NCBI GenBank assembly: GCA_013373445.1
Contig: JABXHV010000060.1
Coordinates: 1 to 63,518, forward strand
Direction of reading: 5' to 3'
Length of the DNA: 63,518 nt
Origin: Paracoccaceae bacterium
GTDB taxonomy: Bacteria > Pseudomonadota > Alphaproteobacteria > Rhizobiales > Stappiaceae
Part shown: piece by piece, positions 44,938 through 53,612 of the stretch
Layout: each line of letters begins with the position of its first letter
How positions within the stretch are numbered: the first letter of the stretch is position 1
Program-made: the position numbers and the translations under genes
The notes under the pieces: model-generated
The model's database searches: none
What the model was told of the DNA's origin: nothing
What the model saw: the letters and a program-made list of their open reading frames with translations, nothing else

Positions 44938-45669
44938 TTAGATGACGTGGACCCGGGTGCCTACGCCGACCCGCTCATAAAGGTCGGTGACGTCTTCATT
45001 GCGCATACGGATACAACCGGACGAGACAGCGTGGCCAATTGTCCATGGCTGATTGGACCCATGGATTCGGTAAAGCGTTGACCCCAGATAAAGCGCGCGA
45101 GCACCAAGCGGGTTTTGCGGGCCTCCGGCCATATGAGCAGGCAAATCAGGACGGCGTTTGCGCATTTCGGCAGGTGGACGCCAGTCCGGCCATTCGGCCT
45201 TGCGTGTCACCTTGTGGGTGCCGGCCCACTCAAAACCGGGCTTGCCAACTCCAACGCCGTAGCGACGGGCTGTGCCATCACGCTGCACAAGGTAAAGGTA
45301 GCGCTCGACAGTATCGACGATAATCGTACCCGGCTTGTGCTTTCCCGTGTATTCGACAATTGTCGGCAGGAACCGCGGATCAATCTGGCGTGGGGCCACT
45401 TTGGCAGGGTTCTGCGTCCGCGCAGTGCGATAGGGACGCGCGTCGTCGCGCATACGTCGCTGCACTGTCGGGCGTCGCTCCCGTAAACGTCCGGACGGCT
45501 GTAACTGCAGGATCCAGGGTTCGGTCAAGTTTGGACTTAAGACCAACGGGGGGGGACTTGCTTGCCCCAAGGTGCCCGCAGACGCCCCTGAGGTTGCGCA
45601 AATGGCCGCAAGCATAAGGCTTGTGGCAAGTCGCGCACTCTTGCGTAACTGGTTCATTGATGTACTCAC
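44938..45669 (-). CDS. L,D-transpeptidase (YkuD/ErfK family)
   Basis: A 243-residue secreted enzyme with a signal sequence (about 1-31, ending GASAG) and a low-complexity, arginine- and proline-rich stretch (about 55-85). The YkuD domain begins near residue 110; the active site is His in IHGSNQP and Cys in SSGCIRMRNED. It cross-links peptidoglycan between two meso-DAP residues or attaches proteins to the wall. It uses a GTG start with GAAG before it; an ATG at 45657 is an alternative. Confidence 0.9.
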   Translation of the reverse strand: MSTSMNQLRKSARLATSLMLAAICATSGASAGTLGQASPPPLVLSPNLTEPWILQLQPSGRLRERRPTVQRRMRDDARPYRTARTQNPAKVAPRQIDPRFLPTIVEYTGKHKPGTIIVDTVERYLYLVQRDGTARRYGVGVGKPGFEWAGTHKVTRKAEWPDWRPPAEMRKRRPDLPAHMAGGPQNPLGARALYLGSTLYRIHGSNQPWTIGHAVSSGCIRMRNEDVTDLYERVGVGTRVHVI

Positions 45670-45797
45670 AACACTTCATCAAAACACGCGCGGCGAAACA
45701 CTGCCGCACTGCGATGATATTAGCGGGCCAATTGCGAGCTATTGGTGAATCACAGCGTAACCATGTCCGGTAAACTTCTCTTAGGGTAACTGCTTCG

Positions 45798-45812
45798 TTA
45801 ATAAGCCCTTAC
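45798..45812. promoter_or_regulatory. CtrA-like box near the L,D-transpeptidase promoter
   Basis: TTAA-N7-TTAC is one base from the alphaproteobacterial CtrA full site. It lies about 130 bases upstream of the L,D-transpeptidase start, in a plausible promoter region. One site by chance is possible. Confidence 0.3.
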
Positions 45813-45840
45813 CAAGGACGCTAAAATTTACCAAATCCAC

Positions 45841-46563
45841 TTAGTTTGGCGGTTCTTCCATTGTGACAAATCGCCAGGCGCTTCGTGCGAGCAGCGGCAC
45901 GAATGCATTGAGCTCGTCCTGCGATGCACCATGTTTAACGCGTGGGTCGTAGAGCATGTTCAACAAGATGCGGTCATACTGCGTGAAGCTGGTAAAATGG
46001 GTGTCATCATTGAATATGGAATGCTCAAGACCAGCATCGTCGTTGAGTGGCCCGAGGCCTTGAAGGATCTCCTCGATCATGCAGCGCCGAAAGCGGAATT
46101 CGCCTTCATCAGCAACAACGATCGCGCTCGAAAGATCGATGCCGTCTTTTCCCGAAATTATCTGAGCCATGCAGCTTCCAGGGACATTCGCATCCGGTGA
46201 ACCGAATACCTCGGTGCGGGCCACGTCTTCATATTGGGACCGGTCGACTATGAAGACATGAAAGTTCGCCTGTGCCGGCACCTTCGTAACCGCCATATCG
46301 ATGCCGCGGACCTTCTGGTCAATTGTGTGGATAAATCGGGATACAATTTCGCTGCGGTCCAGATGAGATTTGTTGATGACCAGTACCCGGATTGGCTCAC
46401 TGAACTTCTTGACGCGGTAGGCACGCCATCTCAGCGTACGGTACTCTGTTCCAAACACGGTCTTGTTGAAACCGGAGATGACATCATCAAGGCTAAACTG
46501 TTGGGAAATAGACGGTAAAACGCCCAACAGCAAAAAAATTGAACCTAAAAACAAATGCTTCAT
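45841..46563 (-). CDS. DUF2927 family secreted protein
   Basis: A 240-residue protein with an N-terminal signal (about 1-20) and a DUF2927 domain: a conserved FRRCMIEEILQGLGPLNDD (about 157-175) and EHSIFNDDTHFTSFTQYDRI (about 179-198), then LLNMLYDPRVKHG. The pattern, with HSIFNDD and YDPR, is that of a zincin-like metalloprotease relative without a clear HExxH. Function unknown. It is divergent from cheZ. Confidence 0.8.
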   Translation of the reverse strand: MKHLFLGSIFLLLGVLPSISQQFSLDDVISGFNKTVFGTEYRTLRWRAYRVKKFSEPIRVLVINKSHLDRSEIVSRFIHTIDQKVRGIDMAVTKVPAQANFHVFIVDRSQYEDVARTEVFGSPDANVPGSCMAQIISGKDGIDLSSAIVVADEGEFRFRRCMIEEILQGLGPLNDDAGLEHSIFNDDTHFTSFTQYDRILLNMLYDPRVKHGASQDELNAFVPLLARSAWRFVTMEEPPN

Positions 46564-46710
46564 GCAGCAGTGCCGAAATAAAATCTAGCGTGAACAGCTT
46601 TACAGTCAGTTGCCCTAACGTAACCTAATGATATGCGTTCAGGGAGCTTCATCGCAATAGTTGTAGTCTATTGAAGGAGGTAAAAGGGGCGCAACAAACA
46701 TTTCTTTAAT

Positions 46711-46732
46711 GTTCATGCGATTATAAATGAAC
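46711..46732. promoter_or_regulatory. Inverted repeat upstream of cheZ
   Basis: GTTCAT (46711-46716) and ATGAAC (46727-46732) are separated by 10 bases, 51 bases before the cheZ start. It is a candidate operator or promoter element of unknown owner. Confidence 0.3.
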
Positions 46733-46782
46733 GCAGAGTATTGAACATTGATCTCAAGTTGGCATTGAGGGACGGGAGTCGT

Positions 46783-47547
46783 ATGGCGGCGTTAAAAAAA
46801 TCCTTTCGCGCTGAAAGTCTTCTGCGCTTGGCGGAATCTGTTGGAAATGATGATCCTGCTTATCGCGATGAACGACGCCACCATGAATTGATGGCGGAAC
46901 TGGCTTCTGTGAAAACGATGCTGTCCAAGGCAAAGTTGTCCGGAGAATCCGCAGAACCGGCCTTTAACCCGGAAGAAGTCAGTCAGAAATTTATGGCTGA
47001 ATTCAAGAAAGAGCTGGGCGAAGCGGCAAAGCTCAAGACTGAGCTTGATGCAATATACGATGCGATCTCCCAGACAAAGAAGGAAATTGCGACCCTCCAC
47101 CACACCACTGGTGCGGAAGGAGAGGAGATGGCGCGTGTGACCAACGAGCTGGACGCAGTTGTTGATGGGACCGAAGGTGCCACGGAAAGTATCCTGTCGG
47201 CTGCCGAATTTATCGACGAAACCGCAAACACCTTGAGCGCCAGCTTGAAGGGTCAAAATGCCGATCTTGCGCATGATATTCAAGAACGTGTGGTATCCAT
47301 CTTTGAAGCTTGTAACTTCCAGGATCTGACCGGTCAGCGGATCACCAAGGTTGTGAGCACCCTGCGCTTCATTGAAGACCGCATTATGCAGATGATGGAT
47401 ATCTGGGGCGGTATCGAGAGCTTCCAGGATATTGAGGTTGATGAACGTGCCAAGGCTGAAGGCGATGCTGCACTTCTGAACGGTCCATCCCTTGATACAG
47501 ATGAGAATGTTGCATCTCAGGATGATATCGACGCGCTCTTCGCCTGA
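46783..47547 (+). CDS. cheZ: Protein phosphatase CheZ
   Basis: A 254-residue helical protein. It retains the catalytic motif FQDLTGQ (about 179-185; in E. coli CheZ the matching Asp and Gln help hydrolyse CheY-P). The last residues, ASQDDIDALFA, form a CheY-binding peptide. GGGAG lies before the ATG at 46783; a TTG at 46741 is upstream in frame. It dephosphorylates CheY-P and so restores the flagellar motor's resting state. There is no other chemotaxis gene around it, and a hairpin terminator follows. Confidence 0.85.
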   Translation: MAALKKSFRAESLLRLAESVGNDDPAYRDERRHHELMAELASVKTMLSKAKLSGESAEPAFNPEEVSQKFMAEFKKELGEAAKLKTELDAIYDAISQTKKEIATLHHTTGAEGEEMARVTNELDAVVDGTEGATESILSAAEFIDETANTLSASLKGQNADLAHDIQERVVSIFEACNFQDLTGQRITKVVSTLRFIEDRIMQMMDIWGGIESFQDIEVDERAKAEGDAALLNGPSLDTDENVASQDDIDALFA

Positions 47548-47574
47548 TCTCACTGAAAAATCAAAGCTTTTTAC

Positions 47575-47597
47575 AAACCCGGCCAAGTGCCGGGTTT
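47575..47597 (+). terminator. Terminator of cheZ
   Basis: A 9-bp stem AAACCCGGC/GCCGGGTTT with a 5-base loop, then TTT. Confidence 0.85.
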
Positions 47598-47654
47598 TTT
47601 GTTCCTTTTGTTGCAAAATATGATAAGAACAAAACAGAAACAAAAGAGGCTGAC

Positions 47655-48305
47655 ATGAACTTGAAAGATGGAGTGCAGGAAAGCGCCGATGGTGTTTTTA
47701 GATGTTGGTGGCCGGGTCTTGATGAGGAATATCAGCGCTATCATGACGAGGAGTGGGGGCATCCCGTCGACAGTGATACGCGATTGTTTGAGAAGATTTG
47801 CCTCGAAGGATTTCAGGCAGGTCTTTCCTGGCTGACCATCCTCAGAAAGCGCGATAACTTTCGCAAGGCCTTTGCCGGATTTGATATCGACAAGCTGGTC
47901 AAGTTTGACGATGTGGATGTGGACACCTGCCTGGACAACAAGGGTATCGTCCGGCATCGCAAGAAGATTGAATCGGTGATCAACAATGCTCATCGCGCCA
48001 TAGAGCTGCGCGAGGAGTTCGGTTCCCTGGCTGCCTACGTATGGCAATATGAACCCAAAGCCGAAGATCGTCCGACAACGCTGGACTGGAAGACAGCTCG
48101 CAAGATGACGACGTCGACGGAAAGCGTCGCGATGTCGCGGGACCTAAAAAAGCGCGGCTGGAGTTTCGTCGGCCCAACAACCGTCTATGCATTCATGCAA
48201 TCGATGGGCATGGTCAATGATCATCTGACGGGCTGTGACTGCCGTGACATGATTGAACAAAAGCGCGCCGAGTTTATCCGTCCGGTGCCCAAAACCGCTG
48301 CGTGA
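47655..48305 (+). CDS. tag: DNA-3-methyladenine glycosylase I
   Basis: A 216-residue base-excision repair enzyme that removes 3-methyladenine from alkylated DNA. The zinc-binding residues are visible: Cys in FRCWWPG, His in YHDEEWG near residue 30, and His and Cys in NDHLTGCDC (about 193-201). The pocket region CLEGFQAGLSWLTIL at about 50-64 is conserved. It ends just before a shared terminator with hisG. Confidence 0.95.
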   Translation: MNLKDGVQESADGVFRCWWPGLDEEYQRYHDEEWGHPVDSDTRLFEKICLEGFQAGLSWLTILRKRDNFRKAFAGFDIDKLVKFDDVDVDTCLDNKGIVRHRKKIESVINNAHRAIELREEFGSLAAYVWQYEPKAEDRPTTLDWKTARKMTTSTESVAMSRDLKKRGWSFVGPTTVYAFMQSMGMVNDHLTGCDCRDMIEQKRAEFIRPVPKTAA

Positions 48306-48313
48306 AACAAAAG

Positions 48314-48342
48314 CGGGAGCGCGGAGATTATCCGCACTCCCG
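48314..48342. terminator. Terminator between tag and hisG
   Basis: CGGGAGCGCGGA (48314-48325) pairs with TCCGCACTCCCG (48331-48342) with one mismatch. It lies between converging genes; the minus strand has a CTTTT tail. Confidence 0.75.
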
Positions 48343-48379
48343 TTGATTTCGGAGTTTTGCAGGAAAGTCTGAGGAGTCG

Positions 48380-49345
48380 TCAGGCCTTGATCTTTTCCAG
48401 CATTGCCGCAAACAGCGTGTTTTCGCGGGTAAATACATATTCCAGAGTTTCGACCGTAACGGTCTCAGCACCCAGATCAATTAGTTTGCGTGCGCAATCG
48501 GCAGCTTCTGCCTTGGGGCAGAGCAGGCTGACAACACCGTTGTGGGCAGGCCCATAGGGCTGGGGATAGCCAAGGTCATCAATCTGAGCGGATGACACCG
48601 AAGCAGGATCGATTTGCGCCTTGACGATCCGCGCACTACGCGCCTGCTCTTCAGCGTCCACACGGTCCAAAATAGATCGGGCAGCACGCTGCGCATTGTC
48701 GCTCCACTCGGCGTTCAGCGAAGACACTAGGTGGGCCTGACTGCGCAGCATGACACCATCGCTCAGGATCTTCAGGTTGTTCGCCGTCAGCGTCGAGCCG
48801 GTGCTGGTGATATCAACGATCAGTTCAGCTGCATCGGCGGCGGGCGCACCTTCGGTTGCTCCGGCGCTCTCCACGATCCGATAATCGGCAATGCCATAGC
48901 TGGCAAAGAACGAGCGTGTCAGTGCCACATATTTCGTAGCGACCCGCATGCGACGTCCATGGCGATTGCGAAAGTCGGAGGCCACATCACCAAGATCGGT
49001 CATGGTTTCCACATCGATCCACGCTTTGGGTACGGCGGTCACCACATCAGCGTGTCCGAACCCCAGTGGCGTTACGATGTGAACGCTCTTCTCTGGCGCG
49101 GCGATATTCTCATGCACCAGATCCAGACCGGTGATACCGAAGTGAACATTACCGGCTGCCAGTTCACGCGCGATTTCTGAAGCGGACAGAAAAGCGATCT
49201 CGACATTGTCAAGCTCACGGATCTTGCCGCGGTAGTTGCGTGCGCCGCCGGGACGTTGAACCTTCAGACCTGCGCGTCCGAAAAAGGCATCGGTGTTTTC
49301 CTGCAAGCGGCCCTTTGACGGAATGGCGATTGTCAGCTTGGTCAT
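48380..49345 (-). CDS. hisG: ATP phosphoribosyltransferase, long variant
   Basis: The first enzyme of histidine synthesis, joining ATP and PRPP. From the ATG at 49345 it has 321 residues. The PRPP-binding loop [13 protein letters not shown] is at about 176-188. Bacterial HisG comes as short forms (about 210-230 residues, needing HisZ) or long forms (about 300, with their own regulatory domain). This one has an extra C-terminal part of about 90 residues (after about 230) and still sits with HisZ; the first codon overlaps the hisZ stop (ATGA). Confidence 0.93.
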   Translation of the reverse strand: MTKLTIAIPSKGRLQENTDAFFGRAGLKVQRPGGARNYRGKIRELDNVEIAFLSASEIARELAAGNVHFGITGLDLVHENIAAPEKSVHIVTPLGFGHADVVTAVPKAWIDVETMTDLGDVASDFRNRHGRRMRVATKYVALTRSFFASYGIADYRIVESAGATEGAPAADAAELIVDITSTGSTLTANNLKILSDGVMLRSQAHLVSSLNAEWSDNAQRAARSILDRVDAEEQARSARIVKAQIDPASVSSAQIDDLGYPQPYGPAHNGVVSLLCPKAEAADCARKLIDLGAETVTVETLEYVFTRENTLFAAMLEKIKA

Positions 49346-50502
49346 GCACCTGCTCCACAAATGAGCGACAGTCGATCCAGCCAGATCGAGAACCCGACCG
49401 CGGGCACTTCCGCATCCGCTCCCAAGAGACGTGCCAGCTTGTCGTAGCGGCCACCGCCGACCAGTTGATCACGGCCGGCCGCATTGTCATTATGAGCGGC
49501 ATGGATTTCGAAGATAAACCCGGTGTAATAGTCGAGGCGGCGACCAAAGCTGGCGGCAAATGTGATCTTGCTGACGTCTAGGCCCTTGGCCGACACAGCT
49601 TTGAGGCGTGCCTCGTAAGCTGCAATCGGCGCATCCAGATCGATCTTCGCCGTTTTAGCAAAGGCCTTTAGTTCAGCTACGACATCGTCCGCCGGTCCTT
49701 CGATCTCAAGATATTTCCGGATCGTCTCAGCGGCCTTGCTATGTGCATTGTCACCTGAGGCGAGCGTCGCCTGCTCCAAGAAGCGTTCGGCGATCTCGCC
49801 GGGGCTGCGTCCGCCAACAGCCGAAATTCCAGCGATGGACAGAAGGTCTTCCACTACGGCTTTGGCGGAGCTTGGGTCGGCCCCATTCAGCGCAGACAGA
49901 AACCCAAGCCGGATGTCGCGGTTGTCGTCACTCGAAGGCGCTTGACCGCCCATACGGTTCAAGGTGTCGGCGAGCCGTTCGCCATCTCCAAAGAGATCAC
50001 GCAGTCGGCGTTGCCAGACCTTTGGCAGCGACAGGCCTTCCAAGAGGGCGACAAACAAGGCTTCATCACCGATGCGGATTTCCGGGGTGCTGATGCCAAA
50101 AGTCTCCAGCGATGAAACGGCCAGAGCCAACATGTCAGCATCAGCGGCTTCAAAATCGTCGCGGCCGATGCTCTCAGCGCCAATCTGAGGAATCTCACCA
50201 GAGCCTTCGCTGCGTTGGCGAAACACCAGACCATTATAGAAGTAGGCTGCCTTGCGGCTCGCAGCGCCATTGGCGAGGTGCTCGCGGCAAACCGGGATGG
50301 TAAAGTCCGGACGCATGCAAAGGTCCGCCCCATGTGCACCAGTGGTCAGGAACAGGCGACGTCGAATGTCTTCCCCAACCAGATCCAGAAAAACATCGGC
50401 AGGCTGTAGCAAAGGCGGCTGGACATAGCGATGTCCGGCGTCCTTAAACAACTCCAAAGCAGCTTCAATCTTGGCATCGAATTGAGAAGGGGACGTCGTC
50501 AT
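49342..50502 (-). CDS. hisZ: ATP phosphoribosyltransferase regulatory subunit HisZ
   Basis: A 386-residue paralogue of the HisRS catalytic core that does not charge tRNA and instead regulates HisG. It has [11 protein letters not shown] (near 63-73), [12 protein letters not shown] and the [13 protein letters not shown] motif (near 345). It lies between hisS and hisG on the minus strand, 3 bases after hisS and overlapping hisG by 4 bases, so the three are a single operon. Confidence 0.93.
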   Translation of the reverse strand: MTTSPSQFDAKIEAALELFKDAGHRYVQPPLLQPADVFLDLVGEDIRRRLFLTTGAHGADLCMRPDFTIPVCREHLANGAASRKAAYFYNGLVFRQRSEGSGEIPQIGAESIGRDDFEAADADMLALAVSSLETFGISTPEIRIGDEALFVALLEGLSLPKVWQRRLRDLFGDGERLADTLNRMGGQAPSSDDNRDIRLGFLSALNGADPSSAKAVVEDLLSIAGISAVGGRSPGEIAERFLEQATLASGDNAHSKAAETIRKYLEIEGPADDVVAELKAFAKTAKIDLDAPIAAYEARLKAVSAKGLDVSKITFAASFGRRLDYYTGFIFEIHAAHNDNAAGRDQLVGGGRYDKLARLLGADAEVPAVGFSIWLDRLSLICGAGA

Positions 50503-50505
50503 CTG

Positions 50506-52044
50506 TCAGGCCTCACGTTGCCTTTGGCGATCTTCGTCTTGCTGGGCAAGAAGTGTTTTCACGGTGTCTACCAAATTAGCTTCCTTGATCGTGACTTGTG
50601 CCGGACGGCTTTCGCGCCAGGTTACATTGTCCTCGATTTCAGCCGAGAGGCGTTTGCCTTCGATCAGATCCTTGATCTGGATTTCACCGGCAGCACGTTC
50701 ATCAGACCCCTGAATGATGGCAAGGGGACAATCACGGCGGTCGGCATACTTCAGCTGGTTGCCGAATTTCTTCCAGTTGCCCTGATACATTTCGGCGCGA
50801 ACGCCAGCTGCACGCAGGTCCTGAACCATTTTCTGGTAGCGCGTCAAACCCTCGGTGTCGCCATCCATGACAGTGACCAGAACCGGAGCAATAACATCGT
50901 CTGTGCCGAGTTTGCCGAGATTTTTCAGTGCGGTGATCAAACGCGACACGCCGATGGAAAAACCGGTTGCCGGAACATCGCGGCCAGTGAAGCGTTTCAC
51001 GAGGCCGTCATACCGACCGCCGCCGCCAACGGATCCGAACTGGACGACGTCACCCTTTTCATTGGTCACATCGAACAGCAGCTCCGCCTCATAAACAGGG
51101 CCGGTGTAATATTCGAGGCCACGCACAACGGAAGGATCGATGGAGATCCGATCCTTGTCGTAGCCCGCCGTGCGAACCAGATCTGAAATCAGCTTCAGTT
51201 CATTGAAACCAGCTTCAAAATTGTCGTTGGCTGTCAGAGTGGATAACGCCTTGGTCTTGAAGGTCAGCCCATCGCTGTAATCAACCAGATCGTCAAGCGA
51301 GTTTGCTTCGAGGATTTCGACGATTGCATCAATATGTGCCTCAGCAAGGCCAACGCCTGCGGTGAAGTCACCGCTTTCGTCCTTGCGCCCAACACCCAGC
51401 AGCAGTCGCACGCCTTCGGCGCCAAACTTGTCGAACTTGTCCATACCGCGCAACACATTGAGGCGGCGTTCAGTGTCGTCCTCACCGCCAAGACCGATCG
51501 CCTCCATGACGCCATCAAGGATCTTGCGGTTGTTGACACGGATGACATACTGTCCGCGCTTGAGGCCGAGGGCTTCCATGACGTCGGCCATCATCATGCA
51601 CATTTCGGCATCGGATTGGACACCTGGTGCGCCAACCGTATCGGCATCGAATTGCATGAACTGGCGGAAACGGCCTGGACCAGGCTTTTCGTTTCGAAAT
51701 ACCCAGCCATTGCGGTAGGTGCGGTAAGGCATCTGGATTTCGTTGATGTTCTCGGACACGTGTCTCGCCAGCGGCGCTGTCAGGTCATAGCGCAGGCTCA
51801 TCCATTGTTCATCGTCGTCCTGTACGGAAAAGACGCCCGCGTTCGGACGGTCCGTATCAGGCAGGAACTTGCCCAGGCAGTCGGTGTATTCAAAGGCTGG
51901 CGTCTCGATCGGATCGAATCCGTAGCGCTCATAAACCTCACGAATTTTAGCAGTCAGCTCATCCGTTGCTCGGATGTCTTCGGCGGTCCGGTCGACAAAG
52001 CCACGCGGCAGGCGGGCTTTCAGCTTGTTCGGTTTTTTTGCCAT
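50506..52044 (-). CDS. hisS: Histidyl-tRNA synthetase
   Basis: A class II synthetase of 512 residues. Motifs: [13 protein letters not shown] near 11-23, [15 protein letters not shown] (about 84-98), [16 protein letters not shown] (about 309-324) and [13 protein letters not shown] with [10 protein letters not shown] (about 341-370). The start is taken as ATG at 52044 by likeness to alphaproteobacterial HisRS; the frame opens earlier with TTG at 52086. It is longer than the typical bacterial form (about 420 residues) and fits the divergent alphaproteobacterial lineage that reads tRNA-His lacking G-1; the tRNA in this window has those elements. Confidence 0.93.
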   Translation of the reverse strand: MAKKPNKLKARLPRGFVDRTAEDIRATDELTAKIREVYERYGFDPIETPAFEYTDCLGKFLPDTDRPNAGVFSVQDDDEQWMSLRYDLTAPLARHVSENINEIQMPYRTYRNGWVFRNEKPGPGRFRQFMQFDADTVGAPGVQSDAEMCMMMADVMEALGLKRGQYVIRVNNRKILDGVMEAIGLGGEDDTERRLNVLRGMDKFDKFGAEGVRLLLGVGRKDESGDFTAGVGLAEAHIDAIVEILEANSLDDLVDYSDGLTFKTKALSTLTANDNFEAGFNELKLISDLVRTAGYDKDRISIDPSVVRGLEYYTGPVYEAELLFDVTNEKGDVVQFGSVGGGGRYDGLVKRFTGRDVPATGFSIGVSRLITALKNLGKLGTDDVIAPVLVTVMDGDTEGLTRYQKMVQDLRAAGVRAEMYQGNWKKFGNQLKYADRRDCPLAIIQGSDERAAGEIQIKDLIEGKRLSAEIEDNVTWRESRPAQVTIKEANLVDTVKTLLAQQDEDRQRQREA

Positions 52045-52423
52045 TGTGTGTCTGTCAGTCCAGAAAGGGGAACCGCCGACGCGCAAATCATGGCATCAGG
52101 CAGCGTGTCCCGCGTATGAAAAGTTGGGCTTGTCCTAGACGAATCCCCGGTTGAGGGCAAGCTGAGCGGATGTTGTGACATGAAAAAGTAAGCTCTTGAT
52201 GAACCGGCAACTTCGCCTCTGATCGACATCCGCCAGTGCCTGGGCAGCGTGATCGCCGCGAAAAGCGCGGTCCATTGACTAAAAGCCTGCATTCTCATGC
52301 TTGCAATCAGTTTCTGACAGGGTATGGTCCGGCGACTTTTGTCAGACTGCATTTACGCAAACCTCAGGGTCAGTTTTTCGATGACCAACGTAATCTGCGA
52401 ACGGCGGATGTGCGTATGCTGAG
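52045..52423. other. Non-coding interval between hisS and the glycosyltransferase gene
   Basis: A 379-base divergent interval without a convincing gene; a short open frame at 52236-52457 is not protein-like. It must carry the hisS promoter and the promoter of the glycosyltransferase operon. I see no attenuator or riboswitch. Confidence 0.5.
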
Positions 52424-53575
52424 ATGCAAAACTGTTTGGGATCGGAACCAACGTTGAGCGAAGACATCAACAAGAAGCACGCACCGGCTGCCGAGCTGAG
52501 CATTATCCTGCCAACCTTCAACGAAGCTGCGAATGTCCCCATCCTGATTGATCTCTTGCACAAGACGCTCGATGGTGTGGACTGGGAAGTGATCGTCGTG
52601 GACGACAACTCTCCTGATGGCACCACTGAGGCATCTCGGCTGATCGCCCGTAAGGATCCTAGGGTCAATGTGATCCGTCGGATCGGGCGTCGTGGTCTGT
52701 CTGGCGCTTGCATCGAGGGTATGCTGGCCAGTTCGGCGGACTATGTCGCTGTCATGGACGCTGATTTGCAGCACGACGAAACCCTGTTGCCAAAAATGCT
52801 GGAGCAGTTACGCACCGGCGAATTCGATCTCGTAGCCGCCAGCCGTATGGCAGAGGGCGGTAGTGTGGGTGAAGGGCTTTCCAGCCTGCGTGCATGGGGC
52901 TCCAACATTGCCAACAACCTCGCGCAAAAACTGCTGAAAGTTTCCTTGAGCGATCCGATGAGCGGATTCTTCATGATGCGTAGGGAAAAAGCGGAAGAGA
53001 TTGCACCTAAGCTGTCGGCCCAGGGCTTCAAGATCCTGCTGGACATCGTTTCAAGCTTTTCAGGTGCCCTGCGGATCAAGGAACTGCCATTCACATTTCG
53101 AGAGCGTCAGCACGGTGAGAGCAAGCTCGACACGCTGGTGACCTTCGACTACTTCGGCCTTCTGCTGTCCAAATATTTCGGCAACATCGTCTCCGTCCGC
53201 TTCCTGATGTTCGGCCTTGTTGGCGCCAGTGGCCTTGTTGTCCATCTGCTCGCCTTGCGGGGGTTCTTGACCTTTGGTGGACTGGACTTCAACTGGTCAC
53301 AGACGGCTGCATCCTTTGTAGCTATGACGACCAACTTCTTCCTCAACAACAAGCTGACCTATCGCGACCGCCGCTTGCGGGGACTTAGGGCGCTTTGGGG
53401 TCTTCTGACATTCTATGCGGTGTGCAGTGTTGGTGTTCTGGCCAATGTTGGTGTCGCCAATCTGGTCTATGAAGAAAACACCTATTGGTGGTTTGCCGGC
53501 ACCGCCGGGGCCATCATGGGCGCGGTATGGAATTATGCTGCAAGTTCGTCGCTGACCTGGCGCAAGAACGCCTGA
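52424..53575 (+). CDS. GT2 glycosyltransferase fused to a GtrA membrane domain
   Basis: A 383-residue protein (TTG at 52454 is a possible shorter start). The N-terminal GT2 domain (about 25-235) is of the polyprenyl-phosphate mannose/glucose synthase type: LSIILPTFNEAANVPILI, VDDNSPDGT near 66 and MDADLQHDE near 111. The C-terminal third is a GtrA-like four-helix membrane domain (about 260-380). It is expected to load a sugar onto polyprenyl phosphate on the inner face of the membrane, and the GtrA part may flip it. It is followed by a GT39 enzyme. Confidence 0.88.
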   Translation: MQNCLGSEPTLSEDINKKHAPAAELSIILPTFNEAANVPILIDLLHKTLDGVDWEVIVVDDNSPDGTTEASRLIARKDPRVNVIRRIGRRGLSGACIEGMLASSADYVAVMDADLQHDETLLPKMLEQLRTGEFDLVAASRMAEGGSVGEGLSSLRAWGSNIANNLAQKLLKVSLSDPMSGFFMMRREKAEEIAPKLSAQGFKILLDIVSSFSGALRIKELPFTFRERQHGESKLDTLVTFDYFGLLLSKYFGNIVSVRFLMFGLVGASGLVVHLLALRGFLTFGGLDFNWSQTAASFVAMTTNFFLNNKLTYRDRRLRGLRALWGLLTFYAVCSVGVLANVGVANLVYEENTYWWFAGTAGAIMGAVWNYAASSSLTWRKNA

Positions 53576-53612
53576 CACGGCCTCGAGAAACGTGCAAATT
53601 GGAGCTGGGGCC

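Noticed and set aside
49342-52044. Attenuator or T-box in front of the his operon
   Set aside because: The leader upstream of hisS has no run of His codons and no T-box-like structure that I can see.
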